From assembly GCA_016713125.1 (NCBI GenBank), contig JADJPT010000016.1, positions 41,258-105,257 on the forward strand: DNA of 64,000 nucleotides, in the 5' to 3' direction. Below the pieces are notes generated by a model. It did not search any database. It was not told the DNA's origin and saw only the letters and a program-made list of their open reading frames with translations. How positions within the stretch are numbered: the first letter of the stretch is position 1; every line of letters starts with the position of its first letter. A program made the translations under genes and the position numbers. Shown piece after piece: positions 43,128 through 51,391 of this stretch. Source of the DNA: Betaproteobacteria bacterium. GTDB lineage: Bacteria; Pseudomonadota; Gammaproteobacteria; Burkholderiales; SG8-39.

Positions 43128-43797
43128 GCCGGGCGGCGATGGCGTGTCCGGCGCGACACCGTCAGCAACGCGCGACCTGATCCTGCTGCATGGCTTGTGG
43201 ATGCCCGGGCTGGCCATGGCGCCGCTGGCCGCGCGCCTGGCCGGGCACGGCTTTCGCACCCACGTGTTCGATTACGCGAGTCGCGCGCGGCCGCTGGAGA
43301 TCCACGCCGAGCGCCTGGTGCGCTACGCGCGGGAGGTCGCGCCGCATCGGCCGCCGTGTTTCCTCGGCCACAGCCTGGGCGGTCTGGTGGTGCTCGAGGC
43401 GTTGGCGCGCGCCGATGCGCCGGCGGCGGCCGGCGTGGTGCTGCTGGGTACGCCGGCGCGCGGCTGCCTGGCCGGGCGTCGCCTGTCCGGCTATCCCGGC
43501 GGGCGCTGGATGCTGGGCGAGAGCGCGGCGCTGTGGCGCGAGGGACGCGCCGCGCGCTGGGACGCGCGCGCGCCGCTGGGCGTGATCGCCGGCAGCCTGC
43601 CGCTGGGCCTGGGGCGCGTGCTGGGCCGGCTGCCGGGCGTGAACGACGGCGTGGTGCGCCTGGAGGAGACCGAGGTCGAGGGCATGCGCGACCGCATCGT
43701 GCTGCCGGTGGGGCATGCCGCCATGCTGGTGTCGGCGCGCGTGGCCGCGCAGGCGGCGCAGTTCCTCGCGCACGGACGCTTTGCGCACGGCGCATGA
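43120..43797 (+). CDS. Alpha/beta-hydrolase (lipase/esterase-like)
   Basis: It has 225 residues from ATG 43120, overlapping the methyltransferase stop. The oxyanion motif LILLHGLWMPG is followed by the nucleophile Ser85 in FLGHSLGGLVVLEAL. A final histidine in VGHAAMLVSARV completes the probable triad. It resembles small PGAP1-like or triacylglycerol-lipase-like hydrolases. It forms a unit with the methyltransferase upstream and the lipoprotein peptidase 10 bases downstream. Confidence 0.85.
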   Translation: MPEPGGDGVSGATPSATRDLILLHGLWMPGLAMAPLAARLAGHGFRTHVFDYASRARPLEIHAERLVRYAREVAPHRPPCFLGHSLGGLVVLEALARADAPAAAGVVLLGTPARGCLAGRRLSGYPGGRWMLGESAALWREGRAARWDARAPLGVIAGSLPLGLGRVLGRLPGVNDGVVRLEETEVEGMRDRIVLPVGHAAMLVSARVAAQAAQFLAHGRFAHGA

Positions 43798-43807
43798 GGC
43801 GCCGCCG

Positions 43808-44952
43808 ATGAAACGGGGCGGCGACAGGAGCGCAACACGGTCAGGTGCGCAGGGGTCCGTTCGTGACGTTGCGCGCCGTGCATGGCGCACCGGCCTGTGC
43901 GCCGCGCTGGCGGTGCTGCTGGGCGGCTGCGAGACGCTGGCTTACTACGGCCAGGCGGTGGGCGGGCAGTTCGAACTGGTGGCGCTGGCGCGGCCGGTGC
44001 AGGCGGTGCAGGCCGATCCGGCCACGCCGCCGGAACTGCGCGCGCAACTCGCGCTGGCTGCGCGCCTGCGCGATTTCGCCAGCGGCGCGCTGGGCCTGCC
44101 CGACAACGGCAGTTACCGCCGCTACGTCGAACTCGGGCGGCCCTACGTGGTGTGGAACGTGTTCGCGGCGCGCGAATTCTCCGTCGAGACCGAGCAGTCC
44201 TGCTTTCCGGTCGCCGGCTGCGTGAGCTATCGCGGCTTCTTCGCCCGCGAGGCTGCCGAACGCCACGCCGCCGGCCTGCGCGCGCAGGGCCTGGATGCGC
44301 ACGTGGGCGGCGTGCCGGCCTACTCGACGCTGGGCTGGTTCGACGACCCGCTGCTGTCCTCCTTCATCCGCTATCCGGAGACCGAGCTCGCGCGCCTGCT
44401 GTTCCACGAACTCGCACACCAGCGCTTCTACCTGAAGGGCGACACCGCGTTCAACGAATCCTTCGCCACCGCCGTGGAGCGCGCCGGCGTGCAGCGCTGG
44501 CTGCAGGCGCAGGGCGCGCCGGCGAGATGGAGGCCTTCCTGCGCAGGCGCGCGCGACAGTCCGAGTTCCTCGCCTTGGTCGAGGCCGCGAAGTCCGGGCT
44601 CGCGCGACTCTATGCGAAACGGCTGGCGCCCGAGGCCATGCGCGCGGAAAAGCGCACGGCGTTCGACGCGCTCAGGCGCGAGGTCGCGGCGCTCGAGACG
44701 CGCTGGGGCGATGCCTGGCTGGCCGCGGCCTATGCGCGCCTGCTCGGCGAGACGCCGAACAACGCGCTGCTGGCCTCGATCTCGGCCTATGCGCGGCACG
44801 TGCCGGCCTTCGAGCGCCTGCTGGCAGAAGCCGGCGGCGACCTGCCGAAGTTCTACGCCGAGGTGGAGCGCATCGCCGCGCTGCCGAAGGCCGAGCGCTG
44901 CGCCGCCCTGGGCGTCGCCGCGCCGCCGGGGCTCAGCTCAGCGGCGTGTTGA
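43808..44952 (+). CDS. Predicted lipoprotein aminopeptidase (COG4324/DUF2265 type), frameshifted
   Basis: Restored length about 381 residues. A signal sequence ends in the lipobox LAVLLGGC, making Cys41 the lipidated residue. The zinc-peptidase motif HELAH lies at 200-204, with Glu217 in TAFNESFAT as a likely third ligand. One G is missing at about 44521; restoring it gives GAPGEMEAFLRRRARQSEF, and the second part runs to 44952. Motifs on both sides are intact, so this is likely a sequence error. The final 20 bases overlap the convergent GST gene. Confidence 0.85.
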
Positions 44953-45553
44953 CCGCCTTCTGGAAGGCGGGGCGCGCGGACAGGCGCGCATGCCAGGCGC
45001 TGAGGTGCGGATGCGCGGGCCGTTCGATCGGCATGGCCAGCCACAGGTGCACATAGCAACCCAGCGGGATGTCGCCCATGCTGAAGGATTCGCCGGCGAT
45101 GTAGGGTCGCTGCGCCAGCACGGCCTCGGGCAACTCCAGCAGCGCGGCGGTGGCGAGGCGGCTTTCCTCGATGGCCTTGGTGTCGCGCTTCTCGGGCGCG
45201 GTGCGCACCATGCCCCAGAACACGTTGCGGAAGCTGCCCGCCAGCGTGGTGGCGCACCAGTCCATCCAGCGGTCTGCGTCGGCGCATGCGCGCTCGTCGC
45301 GCGGGCACAGCGTGCCCAGGCCGTACCTGCGCGCGAGATAGCGCACCATGGCGTTCGATTCCCACAGCACGAAGCCCTCGTCGTCGAGCACCGGCACGCG
45401 GCCGTTGGGGTTCATGGCGCGGTACTCGGGCGTGTCGACCATGCCGTACTGCATGCCGGCGTCGATGCGCTCGAAGGGGATGCCGAGCTCCTCGGCCGCC
45501 CACACCGGCTTCTTGACGTTGACCGAGTTGATGCGGCCCCAGATCCTCAGCAT
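44933..45553 (-). CDS. Glutathione S-transferase (tandem copy 1)
   Basis: It has 206 residues from ATG 45553. The thioredoxin-like N-terminal domain begins LRIWGRINSVNVKKPVWAAE, with the glutathione-binding NPNGRVPVLDDEGFVLWESN, where Glu-Ser contacts the gamma-glutamyl group. The C-terminal all-alpha domain includes WMDWCATTL. It is the same length as, and clearly homologous to, the adjacent gene at 45583-46203, so the two arose by tandem duplication. It is downstream of that copy, with 29 bases between them, in one unit. Confidence 0.93.
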   Translation of the reverse strand: MLRIWGRINSVNVKKPVWAAEELGIPFERIDAGMQYGMVDTPEYRAMNPNGRVPVLDDEGFVLWESNAMVRYLARRYGLGTLCPRDERACADADRWMDWCATTLAGSFRNVFWGMVRTAPEKRDTKAIEESRLATAALLELPEAVLAQRPYIAGESFSMGDIPLGCYVHLWLAMPIERPAHPHLSAWHARLSARPAFQKAVNTPLS

Positions 45554-45582
45554 GCGCGCCGTCCGATGGTGGTCGGCAAGGC

Positions 45583-46203
45583 TCAGGCGACCGGCAGGGC
45601 GACGACCTTCTGGAACGCCGGGCGCGCGGCGAGGCGCGCGTACCAGGCGTCGTAGTTGGCCAGCGCCGGGCGCTTCCATTGCACGTTGTTCACCAGGTAC
45701 ACCACCGGACCGAAACACAGGTCCGCGAGGCTCATCTGGTCGCCGGTGATGTACTGGCGGCCGGCCAGGGCGGCATCGAAATGGCCGAGCACTTCGGCGG
45801 CCTTCTTCGAGCTGTCCTCGATCTCCTTGGCGTTGCGCTGCGCTTCGGGCGTGCGCACCATGCCCCAGAACACCGGGCGGAACGCGGACCACAGCGTGAG
45901 CGAGCACCAGTCCATCCAGCGGTCGCCGTCGGCGCGCACCTTCAGGTCGGCGGGCCACAGCTTGCCGGCCGAATGCTTCGCGCCGAGGTAGCGCAGGATG
46001 GCGTTCGATTCCCACAGCACGAAGCCGTCGTCGTCGATGGTCGGCACCAGGCCGTTCGGATTCATCCTACGGTACTCCGGCGTGTTGACCACGCCGAAGC
46101 TCATGCCCGCGTCGATGCGCTCGTAAGGCACGCCCGCTTCCTCGCAGAACCACGTGACCTTCTTCAAGTTGGAGGAATTCGCGCGACCCCAGATTTTCAG
46201 CAT
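45583..46203 (-). CDS. Glutathione S-transferase (tandem copy 2)
   Basis: It has 206 residues from ATG 46203, with GGAGA seven bases upstream; an in-frame start at 46257 lies inside the repeat region and is less likely. The N-terminal LKIWGRANSSNLKKVTWFCE and NPNGLVPTIDDDGFVLWESN parallel the neighbouring copy. Conservation of the serine/asparagine region suggests a beta-like GST. Paired GSTs upstream of a gamma-glutamyltransferase suggest glutathione-dependent detoxification, with conjugates handled by gamma-glutamyltransferase and PatB-type lyases. That chain is inference. Confidence 0.93.
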   Translation of the reverse strand: MLKIWGRANSSNLKKVTWFCEEAGVPYERIDAGMSFGVVNTPEYRRMNPNGLVPTIDDDGFVLWESNAILRYLGAKHSAGKLWPADLKVRADGDRWMDWCSLTLWSAFRPVFWGMVRTPEAQRNAKEIEDSSKKAAEVLGHFDAALAGRQYITGDQMSLADLCFGPVVYLVNNVQWKRPALANYDAWYARLAARPAFQKVVALPVA

Positions 46204-46257
46204 GACGATGTCTCCATTAAACGAATGTGGCTTGCTCAGGTTGGGGAGGAGGTGCAT

Positions 46258-46332
46258 GGGAACCGTAGGGTTCCCTGTTCCTAGTTTTCAGGTTTTCCCG
46301 CAGGGGGTACGGGGGAACCGTAGGGTTCCCCT
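46258..46332. repeat. Paired palindromic intergenic repeats, family 2
   Basis: Two near-identical inverted repeats: GGGAACC/GGTTCCC (46258-46264 and 46269-46275, loop GTAG) and GGGGAACC/GGTTCCCC (46312-46319 and 46324-46331, loop GTAG). Both are followed by CTGTTC. A second pair lies at 61042-61121. This pair separates the ggt stop from the GST start and overlaps neither. Confidence 0.82.
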
Positions 46333-46354
46333 GTTCAAGACTTTTCCGGCTACG

Positions 46355-47962
46355 TCAGTAGCCGACGGCCTGGCCGTCGCGCCTGGGATCCGAGGCGGCG
46401 AAGTAACCGCCTTCGTCCATCTTCCAGATCAGCTGCGCGCTGCCGAAGTCCATGTAGCCTTCCTTGAGTTCGGTCAGCTTGTGGCCGCGCCTGGCCAGGT
46501 CTTCGAGCACCGCGGGGGCGAAGCCGCCCTCGACGTTGATGTCCATGCCCTGCACGATGCGGAAGCGCGGGCCGTCCGAGGCGGTCTGCGGGTTCTGGCG
46601 GTAGTCGGCGATGCGCGTCATGACCTGCACATGGCCCTGCGGCTGCATGGTGCCGCCCATCACGCCGAAACTCATCACCGGTTTGCCGTCCTTGGTGACG
46701 AAGCCCGGGATGATGGTCTGGTAGGGGCGCTTGGACGGGCCGACCTGGTTGGGGTGGCCTTGGTCGAAGACGAAGCAGGAGCCGCGGTTCTGCAGCGAGA
46801 TGCCGGTGCCCGGCACCACCACGCCCGAGCCGAAGCCCATGTAGTTCGACTGGATCAGCGAGATCATCATGCCGGACTCGTCGGCCGCCGTGAGGTACAC
46901 GGTGCCGCCCCTGGGCGGCGTGCCGTGGCCGAAGTCCTGGGCCTTCTTCATGTCGATCAGCCGGGCGCGCGACTTCAGGTAGCCGGGGTCCAGCATGTCC
47001 TGCGGCTTGACGTCCTTCATGTAGTCGACGTCGGCCACGTAGCGGCGCGCGTCGGCGAAGGCCAGCTTCACCGCCTCGATCTGCAGGTGCACGCTGTCGG
47101 CGCCGTCCACCGCATGCGAGGCCAGGTCGAACTGCTCGAGGATGCCCAGCGCGATCAGCGCGACGATGCCCTGGCCGTTGGGCGGGATCTCGTGCAGCGT
47201 GTAGCCGCGGTAGCCGATCTGCATCGGCTCGACCCAGTTGGACTTGTGCGCGGCCAGGGCGGTGGCCTTCATCACGCCGCCGTTCTGCGCCGCGTGCGCT
47301 TCTAGCTTCTGCGCCAGCGGGCCGCGGTAGAAGGCCTCGCCCCTGGTGGCGGCGATCTGCTCCAGCGTGGCGGCGTGCTCGGCGAAGCGGAAGCGCTCGC
47401 CGGCCTGCGGGGCGCGGCCGCCGGGCATGAAGGCCTCGGCATAGCCGGGCAGCGATTTGAGGTCGGCGGCCTGCGTGGCCCATTGCTTGGCGATCACCGG
47501 CGAGACCAGGAAGCCGTTGCGCCCGTAGTGGATGGCCGGCTCGAACAGTTTCTCGAAGGGCAGCTTGCCGAACTTCTCCGACAGCATGCGCCAGCCCTCG
47601 ACGCAGCCGGGCACGGTGACGGTGTCCCAGCCGCGTTGCGGCATGGTCTTCTGACCGGGGTATTTGCCGGCAAAGTACTCGGGCGTCCAGCCGGCCGGCG
47701 AGCGTCCCGAGGAATTCAGGCCATGCAGCTGCTTGCCGTCCCACAGGATGGCGTAGAGGTCGGAGCCGATGCCGTTGGACACCGGCTCGACCAGGGTCAG
47801 CGTGATGGCGGTAGCGAGGATGGCGTCCACCGCATTGCCCCCCTGCAGCATCATGCGCAGGCCGGCCTGCGCGGCCAGCGGCTGCGTGGTGGCGACCACG
47901 TTGCTCGCCAGCACGGGTTTGCGCGGCCAGCTGTAGGGGAACTGCCAATCGAATGCGGACAT
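46355..47962 (-). CDS. ggt: Gamma-glutamyltransferase
   Basis: N-terminal nucleophile hydrolase that cleaves gamma-glutamyl bonds of glutathione and its conjugates. It has 535 residues from ATG 47962; the open frame begins at 48016 but the later ATG fits the conserved start. The autoprocessing nucleophile is Thr354 in RGGTVYLTAADESG. PVSNGIGSDLYAILWDG and NRGSCFVFDQGHPNQVGPSK are typical of the YwrD-like subfamily. No classical signal peptide is seen, so the enzyme is probably cytoplasmic, unlike E. coli Ggt. The C-terminus ends ASDPRRDGQAVGY, a family hallmark. Confidence 0.93.
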   Translation of the reverse strand: MSAFDWQFPYSWPRKPVLASNVVATTQPLAAQAGLRMMLQGGNAVDAILATAITLTLVEPVSNGIGSDLYAILWDGKQLHGLNSSGRSPAGWTPEYFAGKYPGQKTMPQRGWDTVTVPGCVEGWRMLSEKFGKLPFEKLFEPAIHYGRNGFLVSPVIAKQWATQAADLKSLPGYAEAFMPGGRAPQAGERFRFAEHAATLEQIAATRGEAFYRGPLAQKLEAHAAQNGGVMKATALAAHKSNWVEPMQIGYRGYTLHEIPPNGQGIVALIALGILEQFDLASHAVDGADSVHLQIEAVKLAFADARRYVADVDYMKDVKPQDMLDPGYLKSRARLIDMKKAQDFGHGTPPRGGTVYLTAADESGMMISLIQSNYMGFGSGVVVPGTGISLQNRGSCFVFDQGHPNQVGPSKRPYQTIIPGFVTKDGKPVMSFGVMGGTMQPQGHVQVMTRIADYRQNPQTASDGPRFRIVQGMDINVEGGFAPAVLEDLARRGHKLTELKEGYMDFGSAQLIWKMDEGGYFAASDPRRDGQAVGY

Positions 47963-48073
47963 GGGGGAACCCTGCGGAAAGGAGGCCGTATTGTAAGGGA
48001 GGCCGGGTGCGCGCAAGGCGCCCCCGGCGGGCGTTTCGCTCGGGCCGCCCCGAGTACAGCCGCAAGCCGAGGC

Positions 48074-49141
48074 TCAGCCGCTGGCGGTTTCCATGTCGAG
48101 CACGATGCGCCCGAGCACCTTGCCGTCCTTGAGTTCGGCCAGCGAGCGGTTGGCCTCCGAGGCCGGGCGGGTCTCCACCGGGGTGGGCTTGAGCTTGCCG
48201 GATTGCGCCAGCGCCACCACCTCCTTCAGCTCCTGCAGGTTGCCGGTGTAGGAGCCGACCACGCCGATGGCGCGCTGCGCGATCGGCGGCATGGACAGCG
48301 TCAGCTCGCCGCCGAACAGGCCGACCAGCACGTAGCGTCCGCCCTTCCTCAGCGCGGCGATGCCCAGGTTGGCGGTGGCCGGCATGCCGACGAAGTCGAT
48401 CACCGCGCCCAGCGAGCCGCCGGAGATCTTCTGCAGCTGCGCGCCGGCATCGGCATCTCTGGTGTTGACCACCGCGCTGGCGCCCAGCACGCGCGCCTCG
48501 CGCAGCTTGTCGGCATCGATGTCGCAGGCGATCACGTTGCCGAAACCCATGCCGGTCAGCATGGACACGCCGAGCAGGCCCAGGCCGCCGCAGCCCAGCA
48601 CCGCGATCCAGTCGGCCGAGCCCAGTTCCGGGAACTTGCGGATCGCGCTGTACACCGTGAGCCCCGAGCAGGCCAGGGTGGCGGCGAACGAGGGGTCGAC
48701 GCCCTCGGCCGGCACCAGGTACTTCGCGTCCGGCACCAGCAGGTGCGTGGAGTAGGCGCCCGGCGAGACGATGCCGACGAAGCGGTGCGCCAGGCAGTAG
48801 TTGTCCTGGCCGGCCTTGCACACCGCGCATTTGCCGCAGCCGATCCACGGATAGACGATGTAGCTGCCGCCCTTCTGCACGCCGTCGGCCGCCGGCCCCA
48901 TGGCCTCGACGCGGCCGTAGGGCTCGTGGCCCAGCGTGAAGGGCGGCACGCAGCCGCGGTCCTTGACGTAGAACTTCTTGCCGCCGCCCAGATCGAAATA
49001 GCCGTCCCAGATGTGCAGGTCGCTGTGGCACACGCCCGAGCGCGTCAGGCGCATCAGCACCTCGCCGTCCCTGGGTTGCGGGGTGGCGAACATCTTCGCC
49101 TGCAGGGGCTGGCCGTGCTCGACGACCTCGTAACTCAGCAT
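48074..49141 (-). CDS. Zinc-dependent alcohol dehydrogenase
   Basis: Medium-chain dehydrogenase/reductase of 355 residues. The catalytic zinc site uses Cys38 (GVCHSDLH) and His72 (GHEPYG). The structural zinc site uses Cys102, 105, 108 and 116 (GCGKCAVCKAGQDNYC). The NAD-binding Rossmann motif is LGCGGLGLLG, with an acidic residue after the second strand (ACDIDADK) favouring NAD over NADP. Substrate unknown. It stands alone between the metY-type gene and ggt, all on the same strand. Confidence 0.93.
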   Translation of the reverse strand: MLSYEVVEHGQPLQAKMFATPQPRDGEVLMRLTRSGVCHSDLHIWDGYFDLGGGKKFYVKDRGCVPPFTLGHEPYGRVEAMGPAADGVQKGGSYIVYPWIGCGKCAVCKAGQDNYCLAHRFVGIVSPGAYSTHLLVPDAKYLVPAEGVDPSFAATLACSGLTVYSAIRKFPELGSADWIAVLGCGGLGLLGVSMLTGMGFGNVIACDIDADKLREARVLGASAVVNTRDADAGAQLQKISGGSLGAVIDFVGMPATANLGIAALRKGGRYVLVGLFGGELTLSMPPIAQRAIGVVGSYTGNLQELKEVVALAQSGKLKPTPVETRPASEANRSLAELKDGKVLGRIVLDMETASG

Positions 49142-49175
49142 TGCGTCTCTCCGCTGTTGCGTTTCAGGTGTTCGT

Positions 49176-50477
49176 TCAGCTTTTTGCCGCGGCGGCCAGC
49201 GCCTGGTCGATGTCCCACAGGATGTCGTCGAGCGACTCGATGCCCACCGACATGCGGATCATGTCCGGCTTCACGCCGGCCTTCAACTGCTCCTCCTCGC
49301 TCATCTGCCGGTGGGTGGTCGAGGCGGGATGGATGATCAGGGTCTTGGCGTCGCCGATGTTGGCCAGGTGGCTCATGAAGGTCGCCGCGTCGATGAACTT
49401 CTCGCCGGCCAGCCGTCCATCACCCCCGCCGCCTTTGACGCCGAAGTTCAGCAGCCCCGAGGCGCCCTTGGGCAGGTACTTCTTGGCCAGCGCGTGGTAG
49501 GGGTTGTCCGGCAGGCCGGGGTAGTTCACCCAGGCCACCTGCGGGTGGTCCTGCAGGAACTTCGCCACCGCCAGCGTGTTGGCGCAGTGGCGGTCCATGC
49601 GCACCGGCAGCGTCTCCAGGCCCTGCATCAGCTGCCAGGCGGCCAGCGGCGCCAACGCTGGTCCGAAGGTGCGCATGATCTCCATGCGCGCGCGCATGGT
49701 GTAGCCGAAGTCGCCGAAGGTCTCGTAGAAGCGCACGCCGTGGTAGCCCGGCGACGGCTCGGTCATGCCGGGGAACTTGCCGTTGTCCCAGGGGAATTTT
49801 CCCGACTCGACGATGGCCCCGCCCATGGTGGTGCCGTGCCCGCCGATGTACTTGGTGGCCGAGTGCACGACGATGTCCGCGCCCCAGTCGATCGGCTGGC
49901 ACAGGTAGGGCGAGGGTACGGTGTTGTCGACCATGAAGGGCAGGCCGGCCTGGCGCGCGATCTTCGCCACCGCCTCGAGGTAGACCACGTTGATCAGCGG
50001 ATTGCCCAGCGACTCGGCGTACAGCAGCTTGGTGTTGGGGCGGATGGCGCGCGCGAAGTTCTCCGGGTCCTGCGGATCGACGAAGGTGGTGTGGATGCCC
50101 AGCTTGGCCAGGTTCACGCCCATCAGCGAGTGCGTGCCGCCGTACAGCGTGGAGGCCGAGACGATGTGGTCGCCGGCCTCGCACAGCGTGAGCAGGGCCA
50201 CCGCTTCGGCGGCCTGGCCCGAGGCCGTGGCCAGGCCGGCGCGCCCGCCCTCGATCGCCGCGACGCGCTCCTCGAAGGCGGCGACGGTGGGGTTGCTGAT
50301 GCGCGAGTAGACATTGCCGAAGGTCTGCAGGTTGAACAGGCTGGCCGCGTGCTCCGCCGAATCGAACACGAAGGAGGTGGTCTGGTAGATGGGCAGGGCG
50401 CGCGCGCCGGTGGCCGCATCGGGGATCTGGCCGGCGTGCAGGCACAGGGTCTCGACGCCGAACTTGCGGTCTGCCAT
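49176..50477 (-). CDS. metY: O-acetylhomoserine sulfhydrylase (MetY-type) PLP enzyme
   Basis: Cys/Met metabolism PLP enzyme of 433 residues that makes homocysteine from O-acetylhomoserine and sulfide. Motifs: ETLCLHAGQIPDAATGARA at the N-terminus, IYQTTSFVFDSAEHAA, YSRISNPTVAAFEER, and the PLP lysine Lys209 in VVHSATKYIGGHG. The 60-residue insertion with NGKFPGMTEPSPGYHGVRF is characteristic of the long MetY group rather than of cystathionine gamma-synthase. ATG 50477. It lies 11 bases after the FNT gene, so both may be co-transcribed. Confidence 0.93.
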   Translation of the reverse strand: MADRKFGVETLCLHAGQIPDAATGARALPIYQTTSFVFDSAEHAASLFNLQTFGNVYSRISNPTVAAFEERVAAIEGGRAGLATASGQAAEAVALLTLCEAGDHIVSASTLYGGTHSLMGVNLAKLGIHTTFVDPQDPENFARAIRPNTKLLYAESLGNPLINVVYLEAVAKIARQAGLPFMVDNTVPSPYLCQPIDWGADIVVHSATKYIGGHGTTMGGAIVESGKFPWDNGKFPGMTEPSPGYHGVRFYETFGDFGYTMRARMEIMRTFGPALAPLAAWQLMQGLETLPVRMDRHCANTLAVAKFLQDHPQVAWVNYPGLPDNPYHALAKKYLPKGASGLLNFGVKGGGGDGRLAGEKFIDAATFMSHLANIGDAKTLIIHPASTTHRQMSEEEQLKAGVKPDMIRMSVGIESLDDILWDIDQALAAAAKS

Positions 50478-50488
50478 GCGTCGTCCCC

Positions 50489-51319
50489 CTATGCCTGCGG
50501 CTTGGCCGCGCCGCGGATGTAGATCACCCAGTACACCAGGGCCACCAGCACGCTGCCGCCGGCGATGTTGCCGGCGATCACCGGGCCCAGGTTGGCGAAC
50601 ATCGAGGCCACGTCGATGGCCTCGGCCCCCGGCGGCAGCGGCGCGCCGCCGGCCTTCAGCAGCAGGGCCAGCGGGAAGTAGTACATGTTGGCGATCGAGT
50701 GCTCGAAGCCCGCGGCGACGAAGGCCGAGATCGGGAACACGATGACGATGGCCTTGTCCATCACGCTGCGCCCGGCCAGCGCCATCCACACCGCCATGCA
50801 CACCAGGATGTTGCACAGCACGCCGCGGAAGAACGCCGTCCAGCCCGGCAGCGAAGCCTTGGCGGCGGTGATCTTGAGCACCGTCTGGCCGACCGCGCCG
50901 CCGTTCATGCTGGCGTGGCCCGACAGGTAGACCAGCAGCGCCATGCCCGCCGCGCCGACGAAGTTGGCGGTGCAGACGATGGCCCAGTTGCGCAGCACCT
51001 CGGCGGTGCTGATGCGCCCGTCGGCCCAGGCCATGGCCAGCAGGTTGTTGCCGGTGAACAGTTCGGCGCCGGCCACCACCACCAGCAGCAGGCCCAGCGA
51101 GAAGCACACCCCGCCCAGCACGCGCGTGGCGGCGAAGCCCAGCGTGGCGTCGCTGGCCACCAGCGTGAAGTACAGCGCGCCCAGGCTGATGAAGGCGCCG
51201 GCCAGCATGCCGAGCAGCGCGGTCTGCAGGAAAGGCAGGCGCGCCTTGGTCACGCCGACCGCCTCGACCCGCGCGGCGATCTCCTTGGGCGAATAGGCGT
51301 CGAATCCGTACTGTTCCAT
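50489..51319 (-). CDS. Formate/nitrite transporter family channel
   Basis: Pentameric membrane channel for small monocarboxylates, nitrite or hydrosulfide. It has 276 residues from ATG 51319 with AGGAGG eight bases upstream. Six spans are predicted. Conserved FNT features are FISLGALYFTLV, GAELFTGNNLLAMAW (the broken helix 3), the helix-5 region of conserved GFEHSIANMYYFPLALL (central histidine), and NIAGGSVLVALVYW. It precedes metY on the same strand. Because MetY uses sulfide, hydrosulfide transport is an attractive but unproven role. Confidence 0.93.
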   Translation of the reverse strand: MEQYGFDAYSPKEIAARVEAVGVTKARLPFLQTALLGMLAGAFISLGALYFTLVASDATLGFAATRVLGGVCFSLGLLLVVVAGAELFTGNNLLAMAWADGRISTAEVLRNWAIVCTANFVGAAGMALLVYLSGHASMNGGAVGQTVLKITAAKASLPGWTAFFRGVLCNILVCMAVWMALAGRSVMDKAIVIVFPISAFVAAGFEHSIANMYYFPLALLLKAGGAPLPPGAEAIDVASMFANLGPVIAGNIAGGSVLVALVYWVIYIRGAAKPQA

Positions 51320-51385
51320 CGTGCATTCCTCCTGTGCGTGAGCGTAGCACGGGCGCACGCGCTGCCGGCGCCACGGGGGCGGAGG

Positions 51386-51391
51386 TATAAT
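51386..51391 (+). promoter_or_regulatory. TATAAT -10 hexamer before prfC
   Basis: A consensus -10 sequence overlaps the first possible prfC start codon (ATG 51390). If it is a true promoter, transcription would begin near 51398 and translation would have to start downstream of 51390, which bears on the start choice for prfC. Confidence 0.5.

Noticed and set aside
46154..47305. Long plus-strand open frame over the GST and gamma-glutamyltransferase genes
   Set aside because: It is antisense to two clearly conserved genes and its translation has only His/Arg/Gly-rich composition typical of high-GC shadow frames.
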